Assembly (NCBI GenBank): GCA_964613745.1
Contig: CAZTJA010000052.1
Span: 1-20,801 of the forward strand
Reading direction: 5' to 3'
DNA length: 20,801 bases
Source: CAZTJA01 sp964613745
GTDB taxonomy: Bacteria > Desulfobacterota > Desulfomonilia > Desulfomonilales > Desulfomonilaceae
The stretch's first letter is position 1. Every line of letters begins with the position of its first letter. Of the stretch, positions 7,038 through 14,577 are shown piece by piece. A program made the translations under genes and the position numbers. The notes beneath the pieces were generated by a model. The model saw nothing but the letters and a program-made list of their open reading frames with translations. It was not told where the DNA came from and did not search any database.

Positions 7038-7052
7038 ACTGAGACCCATGTT

Positions 7053-7084
7053 GATTGAAGGGTGAATGTGCTCACCCTTCAATC
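7053..7084. terminator. Bidirectional terminator hairpin between convergent genes
   Basis: Perfect 13-bp stem, GATTGAAGGGTGA (7053-7065) with TCACCCTTCAATC (7072-7084), around a six-base loop. It sits between the stops of two convergent genes (7037 and 7090). Long T-runs are missing on both sides, so strength is uncertain, but position and symmetry fit a shared terminator. Confidence 0.65.
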
Positions 7085-7089
7085 CTCAA

Positions 7090-8994
7090 TCACGATTTTG
7101 CAGCCTGAGAAGCAACAACAGCCTCGCTTTGTAGTTCGGTTTTTAACTCGTCAAATTTAAACCTTATCGAAATGACGCCGTCCGAAATAGACTTGTGCAG
7201 CACGTAAGGTAATTTTTCGAACACCTTCATCATAGGTTTATTAGAAAACAGGACATCTGCTCTAAATCCCTTAATGCCGTTTTCTTGTCCCAGCTCAATG
7301 AGATAATGCAATAAGGCGCTTGCGATACCCCGCCCCTGGTAGTTTTCATCGACCATAAAGGCAACATCCGGGAAATCACCATTGCGATCAATCATATAGC
7401 GAGCTTCGGCTATGATTTTACGGTTTTCTCTTGGACCGATCGTAACTACCAGTGACAAACCATCGTCTTCTTTCAAATTGCAGTACTGCTGGACGTTCTT
7501 GTGGGGCATGCTCCTTCTGGGACTAAAGTATCTGAAATAAACGGAGGATTCGGACAAGGTGTAAAACAAGTCCCGTATCATGCTTTCGTCAGTCGGCTTG
7601 AGGGCTCTGATGTGAGCCTTCATACCACCTTTGAAAATTCGATCGGTTCGAATCCTGCGTCGGAGTTCAGGAGAAATCATCCTGTAATAAACTTGATCGG
7701 AATAGACGTAGCCTTTTTCTCGAGCTTCCTTCATCAAATCTTCTCTAAAATCCGGATGTGCAATTTCAATGAGTGCCATAGCTCGGTCCCGCAATGACTT
7801 GCCGCCGAGATAAGCTGCTCCGTATTCAGTCACAATAAAATTTGCATCACCGCGATTCATTATGATTGCCGCACCGGGACCGAAGGAAGGCACAATAGTT
7901 GACTTGCCGCTCCGCAGGCTCGTGGAACGCAAGCAAATAATGGATCTTCCGCCTTTGGACAACGAAGCCCCGCGCATGAAATCGTTATCCCCCCCGGACC
8001 CTTCGAAAGCCGTCCAGGTTGGGCTTCCCTGCCGTATTTGACCCCTGAGATCGACTTGGACAGCCAAATTAATTGCCGTCATTTTGTCGTTAGCTGCAAT
8101 CTTTGTCGGATCAAGGACCATATCGGAAGGGTATAATTCGATCATAGAATTATGATTTACGTAATCATATAGTCTATTTGTGCCCATGCAGCAGGTGGCC
8201 AGTGACTTACCGCGATAGAGATTTTTCGTACTATTGTCGACAACGCCCCATTCGAGCAAATCAATGAGAGGATCCGTGAGTATTTCCGTATGTATCCCTA
8301 AATGCTTGTGGTCCCGCAAGAATTCTGTAAGCCCTCTCGATATGCCGGCAAAACCGAATTGCAATATGGCTCCATCCTCGATCAATTCGCTTACATAAGC
8401 GCTGATGGATTTCTCTCTCACTCCAAGTACCTCTTCGGGCAATTCGCCGAGAGGTTCTGAACCGTCCACGAGGAAATCGAAGCGATCAGCTGAAAAGTAC
8501 GTGTCTCCATGCGTTATTGGCATGTAAGAGTTCACCTGGGCAATGACAAGACGGGCCGATTCGATTGCCGATACGGAGGTATCAACCGAAATCCCCAGAC
8601 TAACTCTACCGAAGCGATCCGGTTCGGAAACTTGAATGATGGCAACGTCTATGGGAATTCGTCTGTTTCTGAAGAAATTAGGGATTTGAGAATGGAATAA
8701 CGGTATGTAGTCGGATTCAGCCATTCCGGGCGAATCTTGGGATCTTCCCGCAACGAAGAAAGATTTTATTCTAAAGCGTCCCGAACTCTTGCCGGCCAGT
8801 TTGGAAGCCTCACGACCGCTGATGAATTGCACCATCTCAACATCTTCGACATTTGAAGCAGCTAAGGCTCGTACTATGATGGTGGGTTCGGAACACATGC
8901 TCCCCAGGTAAACCCTGTCTCCATTTTTGACCTGACGAGCGGCTTCTTCAGCGGAAACAAGCTTTGAAGCAAAGCGACTCTGCCATTTCTCCAT
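7090..8994 (-). CDS. Acetyl-CoA hydrolase/CoA-transferase family protein fused to a GNAT domain
   Basis: 634 residues. Residues 1-450 form the acetyl-CoA hydrolase/4-hydroxybutyrate CoA-transferase fold: ILQFGFAGISRGLTEFL (210-226), LGIHTEILTD (232-241) and VTEYGAAYLGGKSLRDRAMA (388-407). From memory of this family, the Glu that forms the glutamyl-CoA thioester is the one in GIHTE, here E237. Residues 458-615 are a GNAT acyltransferase domain with the acetyl-CoA loop NYQGRGIASALL (551-562). It probably moves CoA between acyl groups and carboxylates such as acetate. The GNAT part may sense or acylate in response to acyl-CoA, which is inference. The usual LQxGIGxIP motif is altered to LQFGFAGIS. 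AGAGGT upstream supports the start. A possible promoter (TTGACT at 9045-9050, 17-base spacer, poor -10) lies just upstream. It faces the acyl-CoA ligase gene, which suggests linked acyl-CoA metabolism. Confidence 0.9.
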   Translation of the reverse strand: MEKWQSRFASKLVSAEEAARQVKNGDRVYLGSMCSEPTIIVRALAASNVEDVEMVQFISGREASKLAGKSSGRFRIKSFFVAGRSQDSPGMAESDYIPLFHSQIPNFFRNRRIPIDVAIIQVSEPDRFGRVSLGISVDTSVSAIESARLVIAQVNSYMPITHGDTYFSADRFDFLVDGSEPLGELPEEVLGVREKSISAYVSELIEDGAILQFGFAGISRGLTEFLRDHKHLGIHTEILTDPLIDLLEWGVVDNSTKNLYRGKSLATCCMGTNRLYDYVNHNSMIELYPSDMVLDPTKIAANDKMTAINLAVQVDLRGQIRQGSPTWTAFEGSGGDNDFMRGASLSKGGRSIICLRSTSLRSGKSTIVPSFGPGAAIIMNRGDANFIVTEYGAAYLGGKSLRDRAMALIEIAHPDFREDLMKEAREKGYVYSDQVYYRMISPELRRRIRTDRIFKGGMKAHIRALKPTDESMIRDLFYTLSESSVYFRYFSPRRSMPHKNVQQYCNLKEDDGLSLVVTIGPRENRKIIAEARYMIDRNGDFPDVAFMVDENYQGRGIASALLHYLIELGQENGIKGFRADVLFSNKPMMKVFEKLPYVLHKSISDGVISIRFKFDELKTELQSEAVVASQAAKS

Positions 8995-9089
8995 TTCGAA
9001 ACCTCTAAATGTAGTGCCTCCAGCATCTTTAAACCCGCATTACAAGTCAAGGGATTTCGACTGGGAAACCAAACGAATCACATTGCATC

Positions 9090-9095
9090 TATAAT
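9090..9095 (+). promoter_or_regulatory. Perfect TATAAT -10 box upstream of the small CX3C gene
   Basis: TATAAT at 9090-9095, 27 bases before the ATG, with no convincing -35 at the normal distance. It may need an activator or be chance in AT-rich DNA. Confidence 0.35.
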
Positions 9096-9122
9096 AAAAC
9101 AGATTGATAAAGGGGAAAAATC

Positions 9123-9353
9123 ATGGATTGGTCAATATTGCTGATAATAGGAATAATGGTTACGGTTGTGAGCGGCTTCTTTTTTCTGGTTCAAGTAATG
9201 TGGAGAGTTGCAGGTTCAGATGGCCCTTTAAATCCCCATCAGAAAATCTGTTACGAAAACTGTATGGACTTCTTTGAGAATCGTCCCGAGAAATCGGAGC
9301 ACTGTATGAGGAACTGTTCAGAGCGGCTGCAAATTAACTCTAAGGATTTTTAA
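9123..9353 (+). CDS. Small membrane protein with twin CX3C motifs
   Basis: 76 residues. One hydrophobic helix covers about 4-27 (SILLIIGIMVTVVSGFFFLV) and a polar tail of about 48 residues follows. The tail holds two CX3C motifs, C43-YEN-C47 and C61-MRN-C65, with 13 residues between them. These could form a disulfide-linked helical hairpin if the tail is outside the cytoplasm, or bind metal if inside. The only charged flank (R28) lies on the tail side, so topology is uncertain. AAAGGGG (9109-9115) sits seven bases before the ATG, supporting a real gene. I do not recognise the family. It lies on the opposite strand to its neighbours, and its last 36 bases overlap the 3' end of the leftward membrane-protein gene. 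Confidence 0.7.
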   Translation: MDWSILLIIGIMVTVVSGFFFLVQVMWRVAGSDGPLNPHQKICYENCMDFFENRPEKSEHCMRNCSERLQINSKDF

Positions 9354-11048
9354 CCCGTCACGTTCATAGACCACGGGGAAGGATTTACTCAGAAGTGCAA
9401 AATGAGCGTTACCTGATGCAATAGATTGAATTTGTGAGTTGAACGGCTCAAAAGAGATTTTATTTTTAGAAATTGCATTTGAATCAAAATCTTCAGCACT
9501 AACTATAATGTACTGTATGCCGTAATAGGAGGCGAAATCCGCAACTGCGGACGCCTCGTCGGCATAATAAGCTTGAAAAAAGTCCTCATTTCTCTTCTTG
9601 ATTATTGACCAATATTTGTCCAACCAAGTATGAGAGAGTTCATATGTGACGAAAGCATTTCTTTTGCCGAAAACCATAACATTGTCCATAATTTTAGGAT
9701 TACCGGCGATGAGAACATTTTTGGGTAAATTATTTACGAAATTATAAACGTGAGAGAACTGTGAGTAATTGTATGTTCCGCAGCCGTAAACGAAGATACC
9801 TGCAACTACCGCAAATGGAGAACAAAATTTAATACTGGAAAACTGAGAGAATTTCGGTCCATCCAGTAGGATCTTGAAACCATAAGCGAAAACAAAGAGA
9901 TACGCTATGTTCAAGCTCAATTCCAGGTACCTTTCAGGCAGGAACAGCTGTGCAAGGTAAAAGCTGGATACTGCATAAAGTACGAAAGATGCCGGCAACA
10001 GGTAACCTAAAAAACTGAATCCGTTGTAATTAACCTTCTTGTCTCTCCTGGTCCACGCCAACAATTGTAGAGTAAAAAAAATAAACATGGCGACATACCC
10101 TACTAACCAAATCTTTTCTTGAATTGGGAAAAGATAGGTTAATGGTCGTATGAGCTCGTAAAGAAAGGAGGGCTGAGGGTAGATTTCATATCGCCCCAAT
10201 GCAGAATATTCGATATTGCCGGACATTTGCGCCCGCGTGACTAGTCTGCCGAACTCCGCCGGAGAGTAGTACATGTACTTTGCAGCCATGACGACTACTC
10301 CAAGCAGGACAGGCGCAAGTGCAAATAGGGGAGCTCGCAGGTTCTTCGAATCGGGGGACTTGTGCAACTTCTTGGTTAAGCCGTAGAGAACCGAAATTGA
10401 ATCTGAGCCAAAGTTCCAGATGTAATAGAAGCAGTGACTGACCAAGCAGATAAGAAAGGTGTATGGATTAAAAAGCGATTGCAGAAAGAGTATCAACCCC
10501 GTAGCCATCAATTTGTTGGATTGTAAATAATAGAGATAACCCAGCATTAATGGAAAGGCGAACCCCTGTGACAGACCACCTGAAATTTTCCAAAGAAAGC
10601 TGGTGAAGAAAAAAGACGTAGTAACTAAGATGACGGCATAACGCTCATCTCGAAACCGTGTTCCTAGCCCATAGATAAAAAGAGAATTCACAACAAATAG
10701 AATACCGGTGACAACCTTCGTAAATTGCACCGGGTTCATTATGAAGGAACCTAACCAATAGACTGCCTGCACTCCCCACGGCACATAGTTCTGAGCATAT
10801 TTTGACAGTAGGTCTTCGGGATAAAGTTCCGGGTCTATCCACCGCTGCATCCAATAAATCTGCTGGCGAACATCATCATTGATGACATACGGATTTATTA
10901 TGGCCGGCCAGTAAGCAATGAGAAAAACAATCGATGAAGACAGTATAGTGAATATGAGTCCTTTGTAAGAAGCCGCATATTCGTAAATCTTCGGATCATT
11001 CGAGTATCTCAATGATTTGCCCACCGACACGTGTGACCGAACCTTCAA
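9318..11048 (-). CDS. Polytopic membrane protein, GT-C glycosyltransferase-like
   Basis: 576 residues. About ten or more hydrophobic helices span residues 30-425, and a soluble domain of roughly 150 residues ends the protein. The first helix (GLIFTILSSSIVFLIAYWP) is followed by a loop with paired acidic residues (INDDVRQQIYWMQRW, D58/D59). An Asp pair in the first external loop is typical of GT-C enzymes, which move sugars from polyprenyl phosphates on the periplasmic side. A second conserved-looking piece is LPERYLELSLNI (370-381). No specific family is recognised, so the sugar-transfer role is inference; another lipid or polysaccharide role is possible. The TTG start (11046-11048) overlaps the lptE stop as TTGA, with no clear Shine-Dalgarno, so translation probably depends on reinitiation after lptE. 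Downstream it overlaps the twin-CX3C gene tail to tail, and no terminator is visible. Confidence 0.8.
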   Translation of the reverse strand: MKVRSHVSVGKSLRYSNDPKIYEYAASYKGLIFTILSSSIVFLIAYWPAIINPYVINDDVRQQIYWMQRWIDPELYPEDLLSKYAQNYVPWGVQAVYWLGSFIMNPVQFTKVVTGILFVVNSLFIYGLGTRFRDERYAVILVTTSFFFTSFLWKISGGLSQGFAFPLMLGYLYYLQSNKLMATGLILFLQSLFNPYTFLICLVSHCFYYIWNFGSDSISVLYGLTKKLHKSPDSKNLRAPLFALAPVLLGVVVMAAKYMYYSPAEFGRLVTRAQMSGNIEYSALGRYEIYPQPSFLYELIRPLTYLFPIQEKIWLVGYVAMFIFFTLQLLAWTRRDKKVNYNGFSFLGYLLPASFVLYAVSSFYLAQLFLPERYLELSLNIAYLFVFAYGFKILLDGPKFSQFSSIKFCSPFAVVAGIFVYGCGTYNYSQFSHVYNFVNNLPKNVLIAGNPKIMDNVMVFGKRNAFVTYELSHTWLDKYWSIIKKRNEDFFQAYYADEASAVADFASYYGIQYIIVSAEDFDSNAISKNKISFEPFNSQIQSIASGNAHFALLSKSFPVVYERDGLKILRVNLQPL

Positions 11049-11584
11049 AAGTTATCGTACATCGAACGGTGAATTCTGGGGATAATATCGCGTATCATTC
11101 TTGAAATAGCTTGTCTTCTGTTGGAGAGAGTTGTCGATATTGTGTCGGTCACATTGTACGAGTGAGACGCCGAAAATTCCTTTTTCCATAATACTTTGGC
11201 GTTATCTGATCTGTCCAATGAACAATTGACGCGAATCGTACCTATGCGTGTAAGTTCTTTTCCATCAGGACGATACGTGGATGGTGTGTCCTGGTAAGTT
11301 GATATAACTGTCTTCAAAACCACATCCCCCGCCGAACGGACTGGACTTAATCTGGTTCCCAATGCAAATTCCGCCCTCAATCCATTTGTGAGTTCCGTTT
11401 CAATACCGGTGACAACGGTATTGTTTACGGCACTCTGGATCATTATGGTCTTGAGTTCAGGCGGAAATGGCGTGTCTTCCGGAGCCCCGCTGAATCGGAG
11501 ACCGCAACCGGCAACCAGTGATACCAGCAAAATGATGAATAATTTCCCATAACTCAATAAAAAAGTATCATTCCTGTCTCTCAC
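11045..11584 (-). CDS. lptE: LPS-assembly lipoprotein LptE
   Basis: 179 residues from GTG at 11584. It begins with a lipoprotein signal (YGKLFIILLVSLVAGCGL); the lipobox LVAGC puts the lipidated Cys at residue 27. The mature part has the LptE pattern: PPELKTIMIQSAVNNT, VVTGIETELTNGLRAEF, a beta-rich core and a helical end, RRQAISRMIRDIIPRIHRSM. LptE plugs the outer-membrane LptD barrel and helps place LPS. Sequence similarity in this family is low, so the call rests on lipobox, size, pattern and its place right after leuS, the common proteobacterial order. The frame extends upstream to ATG 11668, but the GTG gives a normal signal peptide and has AGGA eight bases upstream. The stop overlaps the start of the next gene, so a role of that gene in envelope assembly is plausible. 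Confidence 0.82.
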   Translation of the reverse strand: MRDRNDTFLLSYGKLFIILLVSLVAGCGLRFSGAPEDTPFPPELKTIMIQSAVNNTVVTGIETELTNGLRAEFALGTRLSPVRSAGDVVLKTVISTYQDTPSTYRPDGKELTRIGTIRVNCSLDRSDNAKVLWKKEFSASHSYNVTDTISTTLSNRRQAISRMIRDIIPRIHRSMYDNF

Positions 11585-11735
11585 GGATAAGATCCTGGAA
11601 TATTTGCTGGTATTCCAATACATACCGAACAGTTCTGTGTAGTCAGCATATTGAGACAAGCACTTCAAATCTGATCAGCGCAAAATTCCTTAGGGGAACT
11701 AATCGATCCGATCTAAATGAAACCGATCAGCTCAT

Positions 11736-14210
11736 TTAACCAACAACTATATTTAGCAGCTTTTTCGGAACCAAAATACTTTTCTTTATTGTTTTGTCCT
11801 GTATGAATTTTCTTACATTGCTTTCATCAAGTGCAATGGTCCTTACCTCTTCTTCGGTAGCCTCTGCCGGAACCGTGACTTCGCCCCTTTTCTTTCCATT
11901 CACCTGAACCACAATGACGACTTCTTCAGTTTCCAGCATTTTCGGATCATATTTGGGCCATGACAGCTTGGTCATGCCCGGCTTTCCACCCAGCAGTCGC
12001 CACATTTCTTCACAGATATGAGGCACAAAAGGTGAGAGCAACATCACCATTGATCTCACAGCTTCCGCAACTGCACCGGCCAAGGCCTGATTGCTCGCAA
12101 GACTGTCTTTGGAAATTCTGGATAATTCGTTGGACATCTCCATAATTGAAGCAACCGCGGTGTTGAAGTGGAAACGATTCGCAACATCGTCAGTCACCTT
12201 CTTAATGGTTTTGTGCATAAGTCTGCGCACGGCCTTAGATTCGCCGGTTTCCTCTCCGGAACAATCAGGATTCAGATCTTTGTGCTGTCGGACAAGGTTC
12301 CAAACCCTATTTAAAAAACGAAATGATCCTTCAACACCTTCCGATGTCCAATCGAGATCTCTCTCCGGCGGTGCGGCGAACAAACAGAAGAGTCTTACCG
12401 TGTCGGCACCATAACTATTAATCAGCTCTTCAGGATCTACAACATTGCCCTTGGACTTTGACATCTTGGCACCATCTTTGATGACCATTCCCTGTGTCAG
12501 AAGATTCGTGAAAGGTTCATCCCATTTTTTTATGCCTAGATCCCGGAGGACTTTAGTGAAAAAGCGGGAGTACAATAGATGAAGAATCGCGTGTTCTATG
12601 CCGCCGATGTACTGATCAACGGGTTGCCAATAAGCATCCGATTGAGGATCGATCATGCCGAGTTCATACGTAGGGCAGCCATATCGGTCGAAATACCAGG
12701 ATGACTCGACGAAAGTATCCATAGTGTCGGTTTCCCGACGCGCCGTTTTGCCGCAATTCGGGCAATTCACATTTACCCACCAATCTAATTCGGGTAGTGG
12801 GGATTTCCCACTCTTAGGAAAATCAATGTCCGTAGGCAAAACAACCGGTAAATCTTTGTCCGGAACTGGAACGGGGCCGCAACTCCCGCAGTGAATAATG
12901 GGGATGGGCGCTCCCCAATATCTTTGACGTGAAATTCCCCAATCTCTAATTCTATAATTGATTGTAAGACCGCCTTTGCCCAAGCTCTCTAGTTTGGCTG
13001 CAATCTTCTTCTTTGCTTCAATGCTGTCGACACCGTTAAATTCGGCAGAGTTTACCAATGTGCCGGGATCCACATACGCTTCCGACATGGACTCCGCATT
13101 GAGAGTCGAATCAGTGGGTTGTATTACGATAACAATATCCAATCCGTATTTTCGCGCAAATTCATAATCCCGTTGGTCATGAGCCGGAACCGCCATGACT
13201 GCACCTGTTCCGTATTCATATAGAACAAAGTTTGCGACATATATAGGCATTCGTCTCCCGGTCACAGGATTAATGCAATATGCTCCGGTAAATACTCCTT
13301 CCTTTTCGGAATCCTCACCAACTCTGTTTTGCCAAGTTTGAGTAAGAACCTTGTTGACGAAATCCTTGACCGGTTGCTCTTGATTGGTTCCCTTCGAGAG
13401 TTTCAGACAAAGAGGATGTTCCGGTGCCAAACTCATGAACGTTGCACCATAAAGCGTATCGGGCCTCGTGGTGAAAACCTCTACGGCTTCATCCGTGTTT
13501 TCCAGCGGAAATAAGATTCTTGCACCTTCGCTTCGGCCAATCCAATTGCGTTGCATTGTCAGCACTTTTTCCGGCCAACCTGGAAGCTTATTACACCATT
13601 CAAGAAGCTCCGGAGCATAATCCGTGATTTTAAAGAACCATCCATCCTGCTCTTGTTGTATCACCGGCGTCCCGCATCTCCAACAAGCTCCCGCTTCAAC
13701 CTGTTCATTCGCTAGCACTGTTGCACAAGGTTCACAGTAATTGACTATTGACTTTCGCCTGTAAACTAGACCCCGTTCCATCATGCGAGTGAATAACCAT
13801 TGTTCCCATTGATAATATTCCGGATCGCATGTGGCTATTTCCCTGTCCCAATCGTAAGAGAATCCTAGTCGCTTCAATTGTCGGCGCATTTCAGCAATGT
13901 TCTCCATGGTCCAGGTTGCTGGATGGGATCCATGCTTTATTGCGGCATTTTCAGCCGGCATGCCGAAGGCATCCCAACCCATAGGATGCAGTACGTTATA
14001 GCCCTGCATCATCTTGAAACGTGCCACAACATCTCCAATTGAATAGTTCCGGACATGGCCCATATGAATTCTTCCGGATGGATACGGAAACATCTCCAGC
14101 ACATAGTATTTCGGCTTATCATCTTCTATTTCTACTCTAAATAGATCATTTTCAGACCAGAACTTCTGCCATTTTTTTTCTATAGATTCTGGATTGTATT
14201 TGTGCTCCAT
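11736..14210 (-). CDS. leuS: Leucyl-tRNA synthetase
   Basis: 824 residues, standard for bacterial LeuRS. The class I signatures are FPYPSGRIHMGHVRNYS (HIGH form HMGH at 49-52) and the KMSKS loop KMSKSKGN (582-589). The editing domain (about 225-415) keeps the Thr-rich strand FTTRPDTLYG (246-255) and the Asp in VPAHDQRD (D345, the position of the E. coli editing aspartate), so proofreading of mischarged tRNA is expected. Two Cys sets could bind zinc: C159/C162 with C176/C179, and C441/C444 with C483/C486. The C-terminal tRNA-binding part is complete (VVQVNGKKRGEVTVP). GAGGAA precedes the ATG. A perfect 12-bp inverted repeat 67 bases upstream may act in control. lptE follows after 151 bases. 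Confidence 0.98.
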   Translation of the reverse strand: MEHKYNPESIEKKWQKFWSENDLFRVEIEDDKPKYYVLEMFPYPSGRIHMGHVRNYSIGDVVARFKMMQGYNVLHPMGWDAFGMPAENAAIKHGSHPATWTMENIAEMRRQLKRLGFSYDWDREIATCDPEYYQWEQWLFTRMMERGLVYRRKSIVNYCEPCATVLANEQVEAGACWRCGTPVIQQEQDGWFFKITDYAPELLEWCNKLPGWPEKVLTMQRNWIGRSEGARILFPLENTDEAVEVFTTRPDTLYGATFMSLAPEHPLCLKLSKGTNQEQPVKDFVNKVLTQTWQNRVGEDSEKEGVFTGAYCINPVTGRRMPIYVANFVLYEYGTGAVMAVPAHDQRDYEFARKYGLDIVIVIQPTDSTLNAESMSEAYVDPGTLVNSAEFNGVDSIEAKKKIAAKLESLGKGGLTINYRIRDWGISRQRYWGAPIPIIHCGSCGPVPVPDKDLPVVLPTDIDFPKSGKSPLPELDWWVNVNCPNCGKTARRETDTMDTFVESSWYFDRYGCPTYELGMIDPQSDAYWQPVDQYIGGIEHAILHLLYSRFFTKVLRDLGIKKWDEPFTNLLTQGMVIKDGAKMSKSKGNVVDPEELINSYGADTVRLFCLFAAPPERDLDWTSEGVEGSFRFLNRVWNLVRQHKDLNPDCSGEETGESKAVRRLMHKTIKKVTDDVANRFHFNTAVASIMEMSNELSRISKDSLASNQALAGAVAEAVRSMVMLLSPFVPHICEEMWRLLGGKPGMTKLSWPKYDPKMLETEEVVIVVQVNGKKRGEVTVPAEATEEEVRTIALDESNVRKFIQDKTIKKSILVPKKLLNIVVG

Positions 14211-14276
14211 ATTTCCTCACCCGGTCCACTTACGTGACTCTACTTAAGAATCGAGAGTAATGTCATAACATATGGG

Positions 14277-14319
14277 TATATTCTCGTTCAATGTTGCCGG
14301 TTTTCAAAACGAGAATATA
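14277..14319. promoter_or_regulatory. Perfect 12-bp inverted repeat upstream of leuS
   Basis: TATATTCTCGTT (14277-14288) and AACGAGAATATA (14308-14319) are exact reverse complements, 19 bases apart. The centre contains another small palindrome (GTTTTCAAAAC). It could be a two-half-site operator or an RNA stem in the leuS leader. A possible leftward promoter (TTGAAC then TATGAC, 18-base spacer) overlaps one arm, which favours an operator; that is inference. Confidence 0.6.
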
Positions 14320-14324
14320 TGTCT

Positions 14325-14353
14325 TTGCTCGAGACTTCGTTAATACCTATAAG
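14325..14353 (+). promoter_or_regulatory. Weak rightward promoter candidate
   Basis: TTGCTC (14325-14330) and TATAAG (14348-14353) with a 17-base spacer. The -10 matches five of six bases and the -35 three. It would read into the 15-codon ORF and then the protease gene. Confidence 0.3.
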
Positions 14354-14389
14354 GCTATAGAGATATTGAATTTGGAGGGTTTTACAACA

Positions 14390-14437
14390 ATGTATCCAAA
14401 TGAACTACATACGATGAGAAACTCTGTTCCAAAATAA
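14390..14437 (+). CDS. Possible 15-residue leader peptide ORF
   Basis: ATG at 14390 is preceded by GGAGGG (14374-14379) at ten bases and runs 15 codons (MYPNELHTMRNSVPK) to TAA. The ribosome site is better than that of many genes here, but an ORF this short is weak evidence. A second promoter lies just downstream, so it could be an independent short transcript or nothing. Confidence 0.2.
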   Translation: MYPNELHTMRNSVPK

Positions 14438-14447
14438 TATGGTCAGC

Positions 14448-14476
14448 TTCACTTATAGAATCTTGAATAGTATAAT
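14448..14476 (+). promoter_or_regulatory. Promoter for the S41 protease gene
   Basis: TTCACT (14448-14453) and a perfect TATAAT (14471-14476) with a 17-base spacer. The start would be near 14483, leaving a leader of about 95 bases before ATG 14578. Confidence 0.55.
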
Positions 14477-14577
14477 TTTACGAACATATCGACGTGACTA
14501 AAGCTCTGTTAAGAAATCCCGAGAGTTGTCGTCAACAGGACAACCGGGAGACTAGGTCGAATCCAAAAGGCTCCTTC

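Larger units (their letters stand above)
14211..14577. other. Divergent regulatory region between leuS and the S41 protease gene
   Basis: 367 bases, AT-rich. It holds a 12-bp inverted repeat near leuS (14277-14319), two rightward promoter candidates (14325-14353 and 14448-14476) and a tiny ORF with a good Shine-Dalgarno (14390-14437). No RNA gene was recognised. A T-box leader was considered for leuS, but no T-box sequence was found. Confidence 0.5.

Noticed and set aside
11585..11668. Longer lptE from ATG 11668
   Set aside because: It would put a charged 40-residue extension before the lipoprotein signal; GTG 11584 with AGGA fits better. It cannot be fully excluded.
14211..14340. T-box riboswitch upstream of leuS
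   Set aside because: No T-box consensus and no terminator/antiterminator pair could be found; only an inverted repeat is present.
14494..14577. GTG 14494 as start of the S41 protease
   Set aside because: ATG 14578 has AAAAGG at proper spacing and places the signal peptide near the N-terminus.
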